64,000 nucleotides of DNA, taken from positions 1 through 64,000 of the forward strand of contig JASKOT010000022.1 in assembly GCA_032158125.1 (NCBI GenBank), in the 5' to 3' direction. Below the pieces are notes generated by a model. That model worked only from the letters and a program-made list of their open reading frames with translations. It was not told the DNA's origin and ran no database searches. Shown here in pieces: positions 31,804 through 42,141 of this stretch. Positions within the stretch are counted from its first letter, which is position 1. Every line of letters begins with the position of its first letter. A program made the position numbers and the translations under genes. This stretch comes from Papiliotrema nemorosa. Taxonomy: Eukaryota; Basidiomycota; Tremellomycetes; Tremellales; Rhynchogastremaceae.

Positions 31804-32229
31804 TGAACAGCGGATTGATCTTTGAGATATGGTGAACGCTTGTGCGGGAGTCGGCTGTAAGAAAGGACAAGTGGACCCGGACCCCAAGCGCGATGGCGCA
31901 AGGTAGATCAGCTGCTGATGGTGATTGGTCTACCGGATCGTTCTATCGAGACTGAACAGTCCAATGAGCCGTAAAACAATGGATGAGAGACCTGTCGGCG
32001 ACGTCGAGAGTGGTGACGAGGAGTAGTCGGTCGTATCATACGTAGCAGCTCGCCCCCCTTCGAAGGGTCCGGTGGCAAAACACTTGCTCGTTCCACGCGC
32101 GCAGTCACCTCGCGGGTTATCAAAAGCGAAACAGGCGGTGCGATGGATAATGCCACGTGTGTCAAGATACTTCTTCACTGGCTTCGCCAACTGGAACACA
32201 GCTCTGAGATTCATTGAAATTACGGATTC
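31804..32229. other. Divergent promoter region ORM1 / PPR gene
   Basis: 425 bp between outward start codons. Only short overlapping open frames are present and no motif is supported. Confidence 0.5.
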
Positions 32230-33901
32230 ATGGCTGCAAGGTCGACGCAAATTCCCCACTTATGGGCGACTCCCTCAAGAGTATGCTCGTCTAGATGTAT
32301 GGCATCAGTATCATCGTCGTCGACATCAATTTCACCTTCCACCAGACGTGTCCTCGTCACACAGCGGTCAACTTCGGTGCACAAACGATCGTATGCTTCG
32401 CCTGCGCCAAATCGCTTTCAGTACCACGACAATCTGTCCACAACCCTTGTCTCAGCAGATCAACCCACCTCGGAAAATCTCGGTCGTGTTCTCAAACTCG
32501 CTGCCGAACATGCGATAGCTGTCGACTCCCATGACTCGCGATCGTCAATGAATAGCTCTCTCGCCTTGGACGTCGCACTCGCGACTTTGGCGTCTGCTTC
32601 AACCCGTAATATTGGTCTTGATAATGCTGCTGCCTTGAAGTACCTGGCACAGGTGAGTCGGCGGAAGCGACACAGTCAATCCTGACCATATTCCAGCTTT
32701 CCACTCGACACCCTTACATTCTACCCTCGCTCGTTCTCGAGGCTACCAACAACAGCGGACCTGTTTCAGGGTTGTACGAAGCTCTCGCCCAGTTCAGCAG
32801 ATCCCCAACAAGCCCTGACCATTACCTCCTCGTCATTAATGAGATGACACAACACGGATTTCAACCATCAAATGAGCTTGTCCTACCAATGATAGTTTGT
32901 TTGTGTCAGTGGAGCATGCCGCGACTGGCGCGGGATATCTTGGAACGGTTGGAATCCAATTCGACTGAGGGTTGGCGTGCCGATGTCGATCTGTGGGTAA
33001 TGATCCTTGCCTCGTCCTCGGAAAACTACTGGGTTGGTCGGCTCTGATTTAGATCAGGAAGTGTCGTTGACTATTGCAGGTCGAAGGGGTGGAGATGTCC
33101 CTGGACCGAGTGAGCGGCTCAAAGGCGTACACTCCGGACGAAGGTCTCATTGCTCGGATCCTCGACATCGCCGCACATCACGGACGACCGCAACTCGCAA
33201 CTAGAGCTCTGTCGTTACTATCCGATATTAGCACTCCTGCTCAGGAATTCCACTTGGTTGCTCTTCTGGAAAGTTACGTCAAGGCAGGTCAGGTGCCCGA
33301 AGCGCTACGAGTCATCACCTCCCTGCGCGCAAATGGCATGGAACCGACCAGGAGTACCATTGAGCCCATCGCGACCGTTCTCAACACCCCAGAGATCGTC
33401 GATCAAGCCTTCTATGGCCTGGAGGACATGCATAGGGCAGGCGAGACCATCGATCTATCCTCATTGAATGCTCTGATCCTCGCAAGTGTTCGACTAGGCG
33501 ATCTTCGCCGGGTTCGGGCAACTCAGGCTGCAATTGCCGACTTTGGCCTCCGACCTGACAATGATACATTCGACCTGGTCCTCGAAGGTTGCATCGCGGC
33601 CGGACATAGGGCTCTTGGCGACACGGTGTTATCAGAGATGGCCGAGTTCGGACTAAAGCTCACACCATCAACATATCTACGGGTCATTCAGCTGTGCCTT
33701 TTGCCAGAGGACTATGATGATGCCTTCTATCACCTAGAAAAGATGAAATCCGACGGTTTTACACCTTCTGAAGCTATATATCGGGCAATTCTGGCGAGAT
33801 GTTTAGGGGTTGGAGATAGCCGAGCTGAATTGGTGAAGGAAGAGATGTCCACTCTGGGCTATAAGGTCGAAATGTATGAAAGGCCGATGAGAAGTAGGTA
33901 G
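32230..33901 (+). CDS. Mitochondrial pentatricopeptide-repeat protein
   Basis: Probable organelle RNA-binding protein. The N-terminus is Ser/Arg-rich and net basic, consistent with a mitochondrial presequence. The C-terminal half shows PPR-style helical repeats: LVALLESYVKAGQVPEALRVITSLRANGMEPT, LNALILASVRLGDLRRVRATQAAIADFGLRPD and FDLVLEGCIAAG, spaced about 35 residues apart. Two introns are visible, one after KYLAQ (about 32653-32697) and one after ADVDLW (about 32997-33080); the frame is otherwise open. Target RNA is unknown. Confidence 0.8.
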
Positions 33902-34027
33902 ACCAAGCTAGACCAAACGGGATGCATCCATCGACGGCGCAGAATAGCAAAAATATAAAAGGATTTGATTTCTCCGCCCCCTTCGTTTGTAATCTCTACT
34001 CTGCACATGCGGCTTTGATATCCGGCC

Positions 34028-34695
34028 ATGGAGTGAGTCCCCTCATCTTTAGCAGAAGCTAAATATCGAGGTCTTTATCGGCCGAGTGCACGCATCTGAA
34101 GCAGCGATATGATTCTTGTTTCAATGCGTGGTTCCAGGGATATCTGCAACCGGCTTTAGGCGCTTCAGCTCCCTCTACACCTCCTGTCGCGCAACATGTA
34201 CAGCATGGGCAGGGTGCTGCTCCACCGCCGCCACGGGAGCAGATCCCACTGATCGGCTCACAATCACGAAGAGTAGTGACGAGCTGGGCTGACGCCTTTG
34301 CACCACGGTCTCGCAATAATCAGGGAGATATTGCCGGATCCCCCCTTCCTTCTGCTTCGCTGGGCGGTACAAGCACTGCTTCCGTTTTCGACGACTCGAG
34401 ACCGGACACGATTGATCTGATGCATGGCCTCGATGCCAACGGGAAGACTCGAGCGCAGCTGCAGGCGCACGAGTATGACAAGCGGTGCGGAAAAGTGTGG
34501 GCCGACTACAAAACCTGTCTGACGGCAAGTCGATTGTAGGAATGGACTGCGTCGCTGATTGTTGTATAGAAAGCGATCGGCGAGAACACAAGTCTGCTGG
34601 CTCTCCTGAACCAAGCGAGAGATGAGCATCCCTTGATCAATCTCAATGGCCTGGAAGGCACTGCGTGGGATTCCAACTCTGTTATGGAGGAATAG
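34028..34695 (+). CDS. MDM35: Mdm35-like twin CX9C protein
   Basis: Intermembrane-space chaperone of Ups/PRELI lipid-transfer proteins. Exons 34028-34032, 34071-34524 and 34570-34695 give 194 residues. The first exon holds only five coding bases. The twin CX9C motifs are complete: C in AECTHLKQRYDSC and C in CGKVWADYKTC, with the family's YDSCFNAWF. Between them is an unusually long Pro/Ser-rich insert of about 110 residues, so the protein is twice the usual Mdm35 length. The second intron (34525-34569) has a GCAAGT donor. The motif pair strongly supports the family; whether the insert affects binding is unknown. Confidence 0.82.
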
Positions 34696-35552
34696 CGCCT
34701 GCAAACGCAGGTGGGCTAGATGGACCACATTTTGGACCAGAAGAGATTGCAATCTGGCAGGGGAACATCTCGTCCGACGTCAATTCTCTGGCCGATGCAC
34801 CAGAGGGCCAGTCTAGTCATGCATACTCCCGAGAATGTAGAGGGGATTTGAACCCTACAAGACGGGCAGTTATGGGGCACCGGACGGTGGAAGCCAGTCT
34901 TGCTATCAATTCTCACGGTACTCGTATTTACCCTTCGCAATCACCTCGATTAACACTTCCCTCATCTGTCTCGGGTGCTCATATCGCTTCTGGTCATCCG
35001 CAGATCGGACCAGCTGTATTGCTATCTCGCGCGTTCAAGGCAACGTCTTGATTGGGCATCACATACGATTAGGCAATGACTGCGTGAAACACCTTTCAGC
35101 AGCCAATACTCTTTCATTCCGTATTGCCCTCAACTTCACCGCCATCTGGTCTTGGCGAGTGCGGGTGGTCAACATGTGGGGCATGATGCCGAGTCAAATA
35201 CCTTGGCTGCCTGCTTTGCTTGAGCCAGTAATGTCGATTTCAGCTCCAGGACCACTAGCATGGGTACGTATCCTCTGGTAACCCCATTCCCATATGGTCA
35301 TGAGCTCACCAACGTGTGTCTCTGATGCAATCTTGTCTATCGCAACATGACCCTCCCACTCGTGCATCCGCATTACGCGACGATCGTGACCAAAGTAGCT
35401 CCCATTTTTATGCCGTCTGGCGGCATTCCTATTAGCCACACCATTCGCCTTTTGCATCATTCTGGATATTATCGCCTACGGCAAGTCGATTTCCAATGTG
35501 ACTTGCCTCACCGTGCTGACGACCAGCGATAGCTAGGACACTACACCTCTCC
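34696..35552. other. Gene-poor stretch after MDM35
   Basis: About 860 bp with short open frames on both strands and no recognisable domain. It may hold decayed coding sequence, as GC content stays near that of genes, but I cannot support a product. Confidence 0.45.
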
Positions 35553-35819
35553 ATGTCGCAGCAGCGAATCCCCCGCTCACCCCTCGCAGCTGCTGACGGC
35601 TTGCCTTTGGTTCAGGACGAGAGCATCGGCTCGGAGGATGAAGGGCAATCCCGACAAGTACGGTGTCCGTTTGCACCGATTGCAGATCATTGTGACTGAT
35701 ACTCGCAGCTCGATCAAGAAGGCCTGGTCAACCATGTGTACAATAAAGCCCGACATTCCAAGACTCGCTCGACTTCGTTACGATCGCGAGGGCATCCATC
35801 GCCGCACGAAGCCTCATGA
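35553..35819 (+). CDS. Possible small gene, doubtful
   Basis: An ATG at 35553 opens MSQQRIPRSPLAAAD. An acceptor ending ACTCGCAG near 35709 would join it to LDQEGLVNHVYNKARHSK and a stop at 35819. The result is about 70 residues, basic and disordered, without a family. It sits next to the transposon island and may be chance or a remnant. Confidence 0.25.
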
Positions 35820-36806
35820 TCCACCAAATGAGACAGTACACCATCAAACCGCGTCTCTCCTCGCTGTTGGCCTAAGCTTTTGATATTTGACCGCTCGACA
35901 AGTTGTAACCCGTGTATCAGGGTATGCCATGGCGGAGTGAGATATCCTTCGGAAGACCTATGCAGAACTGGTTCAACACAACCTGACATTGCGCAGGGTG
36001 ACCTTGAAAGATCTCATGAAGACCAGGCATGAACTTGCCCTCAGCTCAGCAGGCGCGGCCAAGGTGGGACTCTCTTGCTCGCGGCCGAACCCCGTCTTGT
36101 CGGATGTCCATTGTCATGATTGACACTCACGAACGTGTAATCATTCGACACTCGTGCTCAAACCATCAAAATCAGCCTCCGGAGAGCCTGAATTCGCAGG
36201 CCCATGTGGCTCATTGACTCTCTGTCTCTCTCCAGACTTCTCTCGTGTTGACGAGAACTGAACCCGATCTTCTGTCACCACCCAATTACTAAGACCAGTT
36301 CAACTTCGCTAAACCGAGTTTCAGTACAGACATCAGTATGCAGGTCCGAGATAACCAAAAACATCTGTTTCTACCAATATACAAATTTCCAAGAGCGTCC
36401 TCGTCGCGATTTCCATACGTGGCGCTCGTTGACCGGGCAAGACCATGCAACGATGCCTGCTGACAGCTTCTCTTGGATCCTTATCCCAGAAATCACCATA
36501 TTGCTTATTACTCATGATCAAATCTCATGTGGCTAGGCCTTCTTTGTGTCTCATCTTGTCTTGTCTTGTCCATCCATTCAACAGTTCTACTGCCAGCAAA
36601 GTCAATTACTGGTAACAGTCAACTAAATTTTCAAATACCTATTCCATGGTCACTATAAGTTAGTGTCAGACACCGTGGGGTTAATCCTATCCTGGATTGG
36701 CCCTCAACCTAAAGGAAGTTTGCCAAAGCTTGGCAAAGGTTTTTGGGTGACTGAGGGTAGCCAACAACATAGGATAAGATCAAATAAGTAAGGCAATGTT
36801 GGAGGG
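35820..36806. other. AT-richer gene-free flank of the transposon island
   Basis: About 990 bp without supported genes; base composition becomes more AT-rich towards 36.5 kb. An imperfect inverted repeat of about 130 bp at 36660-36790 centres on a TTTGCCA/TGGCAAA stem and could be a miniature element. Confidence 0.5.
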
Positions 36807-37409
36807 TGTCACGTTGCTCCGCTACTAGTTACCAGCCCAACGCGTGACTAGTTTATCTAGTCTAGAAAGAGAAGGTACTCAACGATATATGTGAACTTAG
36901 TTACCAGTAACTAAGTTGGCTAAGTCATTGAGGGTTGAGTGATGTTTGCCGAGAGTGAACGAGGCAGGAGGATCTGGACAAGAGTGGCTAGAGGACAAGA
37001 GGAGCGCAAGCTAGAGATGACAGAGGGCAAGACTACGAGTAGATAACGAGTAGTGATGCAGAAAGCACTGTTATAGTGTTGTATTGACTCAATAACAAGA
37101 AGCTAAAGAAAAGGAATCCACCGTCTCCCTCCTAGTACTTATATCTTTTGGTTCATGAGCAAAGGAGTCCTTGGGCATTGATTGAGCGTTGAATGATGAC
37201 AAAGAGTTGAACGATATTCCACCTTTTCCTCTGCCTTTCCTTGGACTTCTTTGGACTTCTTTGGCGATAATCGGTTTTCCAGCGAGAATCTTTGAGTAGC
37301 CATTGAAGTGGGCAATTTCAGCAAAATAGGCGAAGTCGCTGAGGCCTCGGTCATATATCCTCGGTCATGGGTGGCAAAAGTAAGCCGCGTCGAGGTAGCC
37401 TTCCTGACA
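36807..37409 (-). repeat. LTR of an LTR retrotransposon, minus orientation
   Basis: A 603-bp element in reverse orientation bounded by TGTCA and TGACA, the same family as the solo LTRs at 37521 and 39241. It has no matching target-site duplication (GAGGG before, CTAGT after), so one side was probably formed by recombination or by insertion into another LTR. Confidence 0.85.
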
Positions 37410-37454
37410 CTAGTCATGCATTGGGCTGGTAACTAGTAGTGGGGCAATGTGACA
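37410..37454 (+). repeat. 45-bp 3-prime LTR fragment
   Basis: Matches the last 45 bp of the same LTR family in plus orientation and ends in TGACA. It directly abuts the minus-strand LTR, giving a head-to-tail-inverted junction, and it truncates the copia reverse-transcriptase sequence to its right. Confidence 0.8.
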
Positions 37455-37520
37455 GTCAAACTTCAAGTCAAGCGCATTGCAAATAGCATTAGAGAGACAG
37501 TTTGTTGTTTTGTTGGCAAC

Positions 37521-38094
37521 TGTCATGAAGGATGCAACTTACTTTTGCCACCAATGGCCAAGGATATATGACCGAACTCTCAACAACTTGACCTATTTTG
37601 CTGGAATTGCCTACTCCAGCGACTACTCAATGATTCTTGCTGCACACCCAATTATCACTGAAGAATTCCAAGGAAAGGCAGAGCGTTAGGTGGAATATGA
37701 TTCAACTCGGTGTCATCATCCAATGCCCAAGGATTCCCTTTTGTTTGAGGTCTGATAGGTATATATATAAATAGAAGGGAGGCGGTGGATTGTTTCTTTA
37801 GCTTCTTGTTGAGTCAATACAACACCATAAAAGTGCTTTTTGCATCACTACTTGTTATCCACTTGTAGTCTTACCCTCTGTCATCTCTAGCCTACGCAAC
37901 TCTTGTCCTCTAGCCACTCTTGTCTAAAACCTTTTCCGCCTCTGTCACTCTGGGCAATCATCATTCAACCCTCAACAATTTAAGCAACTTAGCTACTGGT
38001 GGCTGGGTTCACATATATTGTTGAGCAGATAAACTAGTCATGTGTTGGGCTGATAACTATTAGTGGAGCAATGCGAAAGTGGAGCAACGTGACA
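37521..38094 (+). repeat. Solo LTR with 5-bp TSD (GCAAC)
   Basis: 574 bp, TGTCA to TGACA, flanked by GCAAC at 37516-37520 and 38095-38099. It lies inside the copia reverse-transcriptase sequence. A TATATATAAATA promoter box lies at about 37762-37773. Near its 3-prime end a short internal duplication (GTGGAGCAA) is seen. Confidence 0.92.
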
Positions 38095-39240
38095 GCAACT
38101 GAGGCAAATCTCTGATTGTAGTCAAATCCCAGAACTTGACTCAATTCTCTGGCAATGCATCTGGCCTTGAAGTTGTTTGGTTGACCGGTTGTACAATCAA
38201 TCTTCCTGTTAAGCACCCAGCAGGCAGAGACTATGCACTGATTTGACCTTGGAACCACTTCTCAGATGTTATACTGTCCATCTTGGCAACTTTGTCCTTG
38301 ATAGCCAACTCCCACTGTTGAGCATGCTGAGAGGTGATAGCCAGATTGTAGGAAGTTGGAGAGTTATCCAATTTGACTGCCTCAATGTCATTCGAGATCA
38401 AATGAGCGCTCTTGACCGTTTTAGCCTTGTTCTGACCGCTTTTTAGCCAGTAAGAGCAATGACTGATCCCCAACAGACTGATCCCCTACAACTTGTTGGG
38501 GATCATCTGACTCTGTTTCTGACCCATTGTCATTATGACTAGAGTCGGAGTGATCAGCAGGAGGTTGTTCTGACCTCAATCTGATCCGGTCTGTCCCTCT
38601 GAGTGGAATTTTTTGACGTTCAATTTTGACCGTGTTGATCGTTCTGAAAATCAAGTTGACCATTGTTGAGCTTGAACTGACCATTCTGACCGTTCTGGAG
38701 GTCAAGGTGACCTTGGTTGACATTGTCCTGGTCATTGATGGTCAAGACATCATCCTCTGACACAATTTGAGGTGTGATGGCATCATCTGGAGTGACAGGC
38801 AGTTTGTTGCTGAATACCACTTCCCTTGAGGTGATGATCTTGTTGAGATCATGACTCCAGATCTGGTAGTTGTGGGTGCCTTCCACATAGCCTACTAGGA
38901 TGCCTTCCAAATACCGATTAAGCAGCTTGCTCTGCTGTTGATGCTGATGGTAGTAGCAGATGATTCCAAATGGCTGAAGGTGATCTATCCTGCGCTTTGT
39001 GCCATACCAGTGGTCATCAGGTACTTGGTGTTTGGGTCCACATGGAGTTCTGTTGCGTGTGTAGACTGCATAGTTGGCTGCTTCTGCCCAGAAGAGCAAG
39101 GGAAGTCCAGTTGAGGTCAACAGAGTTCTGACTGCATTGAGACCAGTCAGATGAACTCTTTCCACTCTGCCATTCTGTTGGTGGGCATTTGGTGGTACTT
39201 TAAGGTGTTGAATACCGTGTTGACGCATGTAGTTGACCCA

Positions 39241-39796
39241 TGTCATGAAGGCTACCTCGACGCGACTTACTTTTGCCACCAACAACCGAGGATAAATGAC
39301 CGGCTACTCAACAATTCTCGCTGAGAAATCAATTATCGCCAAAGAAGTCCAAAGAAGTCCAAGGAAAGGCAGAGGGATAGATGGAATATCGTTCAACTCT
39401 ACGTCACCATTCAATGCTCAATCAACGCCCAAGGGTTCCTTCGCTCATAAATCAAAAGATATAAGTACTAGAAGGGAGACGGAGGATTCCTTTTCTTTAG
39501 CTTCTTGTTATTGAGTCAATACAACACTATAACAGTGCTTTCTGCATCACTACTCGTTATCTACTCGTAGTCTTGCCCTCTGTCATCTCTAGCTTGCGCT
39601 CCTCTTGTTCTCTACTCACTCTCGTCCAAATCCTCCTGCCTTGTTCACTCTCGGCAAACATCATTCAACCCTCAGCAACTTAGGCGACTTAGTTACTGGT
39701 AACAAGCTTCACATATATTGTTGAGTACCTTCTCTTTCTAGGCTAGATAAACTAGTCACGCGTTGGGCTGGTAACTAGTAGTGGAGCAACGTGACA
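39241..39796 (+). repeat. Solo LTR with 5-bp TSD (ACCCA) inside integrase
   Basis: 556 bp, TGTCA to TGACA, flanked by ACCCA at 39236-39240 and 39797-39801. It splits the copia integrase between its second and third catalytic motifs. It is oriented opposite to the host element, which shows a later, separate insertion followed by LTR-LTR recombination. Confidence 0.94.
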
Positions 39797-40756
39797 ACCC
39801 AGATGTTAGAAGAGAACTCTCCACCATTGTCTGATCTGACTGTTTTGACCTTGGTCAACAACTGACGCTCCACCAAGGCAAAGCAGTGTTGGATGGCAGT
39901 GAAAGCATATGACTTCTGTTTCAAGAAGGTCGAATGGACTTTCCTGGTGTGGTTGTCATAGCAAGTGAGGAAGTATTGACAGCCATTGATGGATGGAGTT
40001 GAAGATGGACCCCAAATGTCAATGTGGACAAGTTGCTGATTTGCTGGCCCTGATCTCGGTTGGTAGAGCTGGTGATAGCTTGCTTTTGCCCAAGAGACAG
40101 GCTTTGAACTGGAAACCATTCACATCACTTTGAGACACCATATCCAAACCATCTAATCTACCCTCTTTGCCTAAACGCATCACATCACTAACATTCAGAT
40201 GGCCAAGTCGTTCATGCCAGTCTTGAAGAATGTCAGCTTGTGCTACATTTGCCTAGGCAGAGAGCGTACTTGCTCAAAAGGTGTAGAGACCGGATTTAAG
40301 TTGACCAGTGATCAAGTTTTGACCATTTTGACCTCTGAGCGTCACAGAATAGGGTGGAAACTCCCATTTGAGCGCAGAGGGAGTTGCTGAGACCGAGATG
40401 AGGTTCCTGTTGATGCCAGGAACCAGGAGAACCGAGTCAAAGGTGACACCATTGAGGTCAAGTGGCCCAGATTGAGTCGAGAGCAAGGTTTGACCGTTTC
40501 CAACTGTAATTTTGACAGGAGGAGTGTTCTTGAGAGGTCAAACAAGAGCAATTTGACCGCAACAATGTGATGAGAGGCTCCAGAATTGATCAAAAACTTG
40601 TCCGTGGCAGCAGTCTGACCACAATGGGATGTGGCTTTGGACGCTTTTGGTCCATGTGCAGTTTGGCTTGCCGGGAAAACCATGAACACTTTTTGCAGTA
40701 TTGCCTATTGATGCGGCTATGGCCTATCAATCTAGTCAGTCACCTCTTTGCCTAAA

Positions 40757-41133
40757 TGTCATGAAGACTAGCTTTGAATGATGACAAAGAGTTGAACGAT
40801 ATTACACCTAACGCTCTGCCTTCCCTTGGACTCCTCTGGCAATAATTGGGTCCGCAACAAGAATTGTTGAGTAGTTGCTGAAGTAGGCAATTTCAGCAAA
40901 ATAGGCAAAGTTGTTAGAGCCTTGGCCATATATCCTCGGTCATTGGTGGCAGAAAGTAAGTCGCGTCGAGCTTGCCTTCATGACAGTCGCCTACTCCGAC
41001 AAATATCACTCAACCCTCGAGGATCCAACTGACTCAGTTACTGGTGACTAGTCTCCTGCCTCGTTGAGTACCCCTCTGTATAGATAAGCTATTCTTGCGC
41101 TGTGCTGGTAACTAGTAGGGAAGCATCTTGACA
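40757..41133. repeat. Rearranged LTR fragments
   Basis: Ten bases of LTR 5-prime end in plus orientation (40757-40766) are followed by about 213 bp of LTR 5-prime half in minus orientation ending TGACA at 40985. A plus-orientation LTR 3-prime end of about 148 bp then runs to TGACA at 41133. The arrangement is a nested insertion with later deletion. Confidence 0.75.
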
Positions 41134-41174
41134 GGAAGATTGACAACTTGAAGGGTGACAAGCCAAAAAGGATG

Positions 41175-41290
41175 ACTTAGGCAACTTAGTCACTGATGAC
41201 TCGAATCACGGACTTTGTTGAATACCTTCTCCGTGCCTAGAAAAGGTAGTCACACGCTGGGCCGATAAGTAGTAGTGGAGCATTGCAACA
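41175..41290 (+). repeat. Older LTR 3-prime fragment
   Basis: About 115 bp aligns with the 3-prime end of the same LTR family (GACTTAGGCAACTTAGTCAC to GCATTGCAACA) with more differences than the other copies, so it is probably an older remnant. Confidence 0.7.
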
Positions 41291-41591
41291 GCAGAATAAT
41301 TGGCATCAATCTATGTTAGCGGTTGACAAGCTTGGAATGAGCAGTAATCTGAAGCCTAGGCGGTGAAACATTATTAGCGTAGGCTATGTCATGCTGTTCA
41401 GTCTCATGGACCTAAGAGACCAGGAGCCAAGTCGACGAAAGTGGCTAAGTGTCTGGTTCGCACGTATCCCCCTTTGCATGCAGGATGGCCATCTCAAGCT
41501 GAACGTGGGCCGGATGCACCGTGCCTCAGTTGAAGGCCTCTTCGGCTGACCAGAAGCTGGGAAGTACATCTGAGGTCAATCAGCGCTTGCT
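41291..41591. other. Gene-free right flank of the transposon island
   Basis: About 300 bp between the last LTR remnant and the first minus-strand reading unit. I see no supported feature here. Confidence 0.5.
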
Positions 41592-42026
41592 TTATTTGCC
41601 TCTTCCACGTATGATTCGCTCACAATCTTTGGCTTCATGGATCCAAAAATCTTGAGATCCGGTCTTGTGCTTGATCAGAGCCCAGCGCCCGCGCAAAGCG
41701 GTGCCCACGAGCACATCCGGTGGTATGCCGAACGGCTCGACCAGGATGACAATTTCTTCAGGATCTGTCTCGAAGGAGGAGACTTCGACATCGAAAACTC
41801 TCGCGGTCCCAGTCTCACCAAGCGACAGATCCTTGTTCTGGTCATTCTCGGTCCACGCCTTGGGACCTTTCCACCTTTCTTCTGGGGTCCACGGTGCGGG
41901 CACAGTGATAAGCTGCCAAAAGTCGCGCCACAATCCTCCGCCCGTTTGCGAAGGGGCACTCAATATTCGCGCCACTCTTCGTCGCGCGAAGGGAATGTAC
42001 TCGCACCTAGCATAGTGATCTACCAC
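41592..42026 (-). CDS. Hypothetical protein or 3-prime exon, unknown
   Basis: A 144-codon open frame with gene-like composition and acidic/Trp-rich stretches (APWTPEERWKGPKAW, EEIVILVEPFGIPPDVLVG) ending RIIRGRGK. No family is recognised. It may be a separate gene or the last exon of the reading unit at 42142-43397 on the same strand; 115 bp lie between them. The first Met is not secure. Confidence 0.45.
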   Translation of the reverse strand: MVDHYARCEYIPFARRRVARILSAPSQTGGGLWRDFWQLITVPAPWTPEERWKGPKAWTENDQNKDLSLGETGTARVFDVEVSSFETDPEEIVILVEPFGIPPDVLVGTALRGRWALIKHKTGSQDFWIHEAKDCERIIRGRGK

Positions 42027-42141
42027 CTCAGGGGCGATGAGCTCTTTGACAACTAATTGAGCTGAAAGTGAGCGACGAGATACGTGACTCGCGCACCTTC
42101 GGGGCGGTAAATCGCTTGATGCCCCCCGCCTTCGTCTGTGT

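Larger units (their letters stand above)
37455..40756 (-). mobile_element. Degenerate Ty1/copia pol remnant with nested LTRs
   Basis: A minus-strand copia-type pol in the order protease-like, integrase, reverse transcriptase. The protease motif reads INSGASHH, with Asn where Asp is catalytic. Integrase shows HIDIWGP, RSDNGGEF and QQNGRVER, spanning both sides of the LTR at 39241. The RT start is visible as KARCIAREL and VLGFDYN, and stops after about 20 further residues at 37455. Gag, most of RT and all of RNase H are missing, and frames contain stops. Two solo LTRs (37521-38094 and 39241-39796) interrupt it. The copy is clearly inactive. It is a fungal retrotransposon, not an animal or plant virus. 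Confidence 0.9.

Noticed and set aside
31804..32259. Minus-strand open frames of about 85-109 codons in the ORM1/PPR promoter region
   Set aside because: They overlap the start of the well-supported PPR gene, carry no domain and lie in a divergent promoter.
34836..34930. tRNA-like signal on the minus strand: a B-box-like GGTTCAAATCC and an A-box-like TAGCAAGACTGG
   Set aside because: The seven bases before the A-box do not pair with the bases after the T-arm, the A-box deviates at two fixed positions, and no anticodon arm could be drawn.
34665..35051. A 129-codon open frame on the plus strand after MDM35
   Set aside because: It overlaps the MDM35 end in another frame, has no domain, starts without context, and its composition is uneven.
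38620..40689. Possibility that the copia element is still active
   Set aside because: Gag, most of RT and RNase H are missing, the protease aspartate is replaced by asparagine, stops occur, and two LTRs interrupt it.
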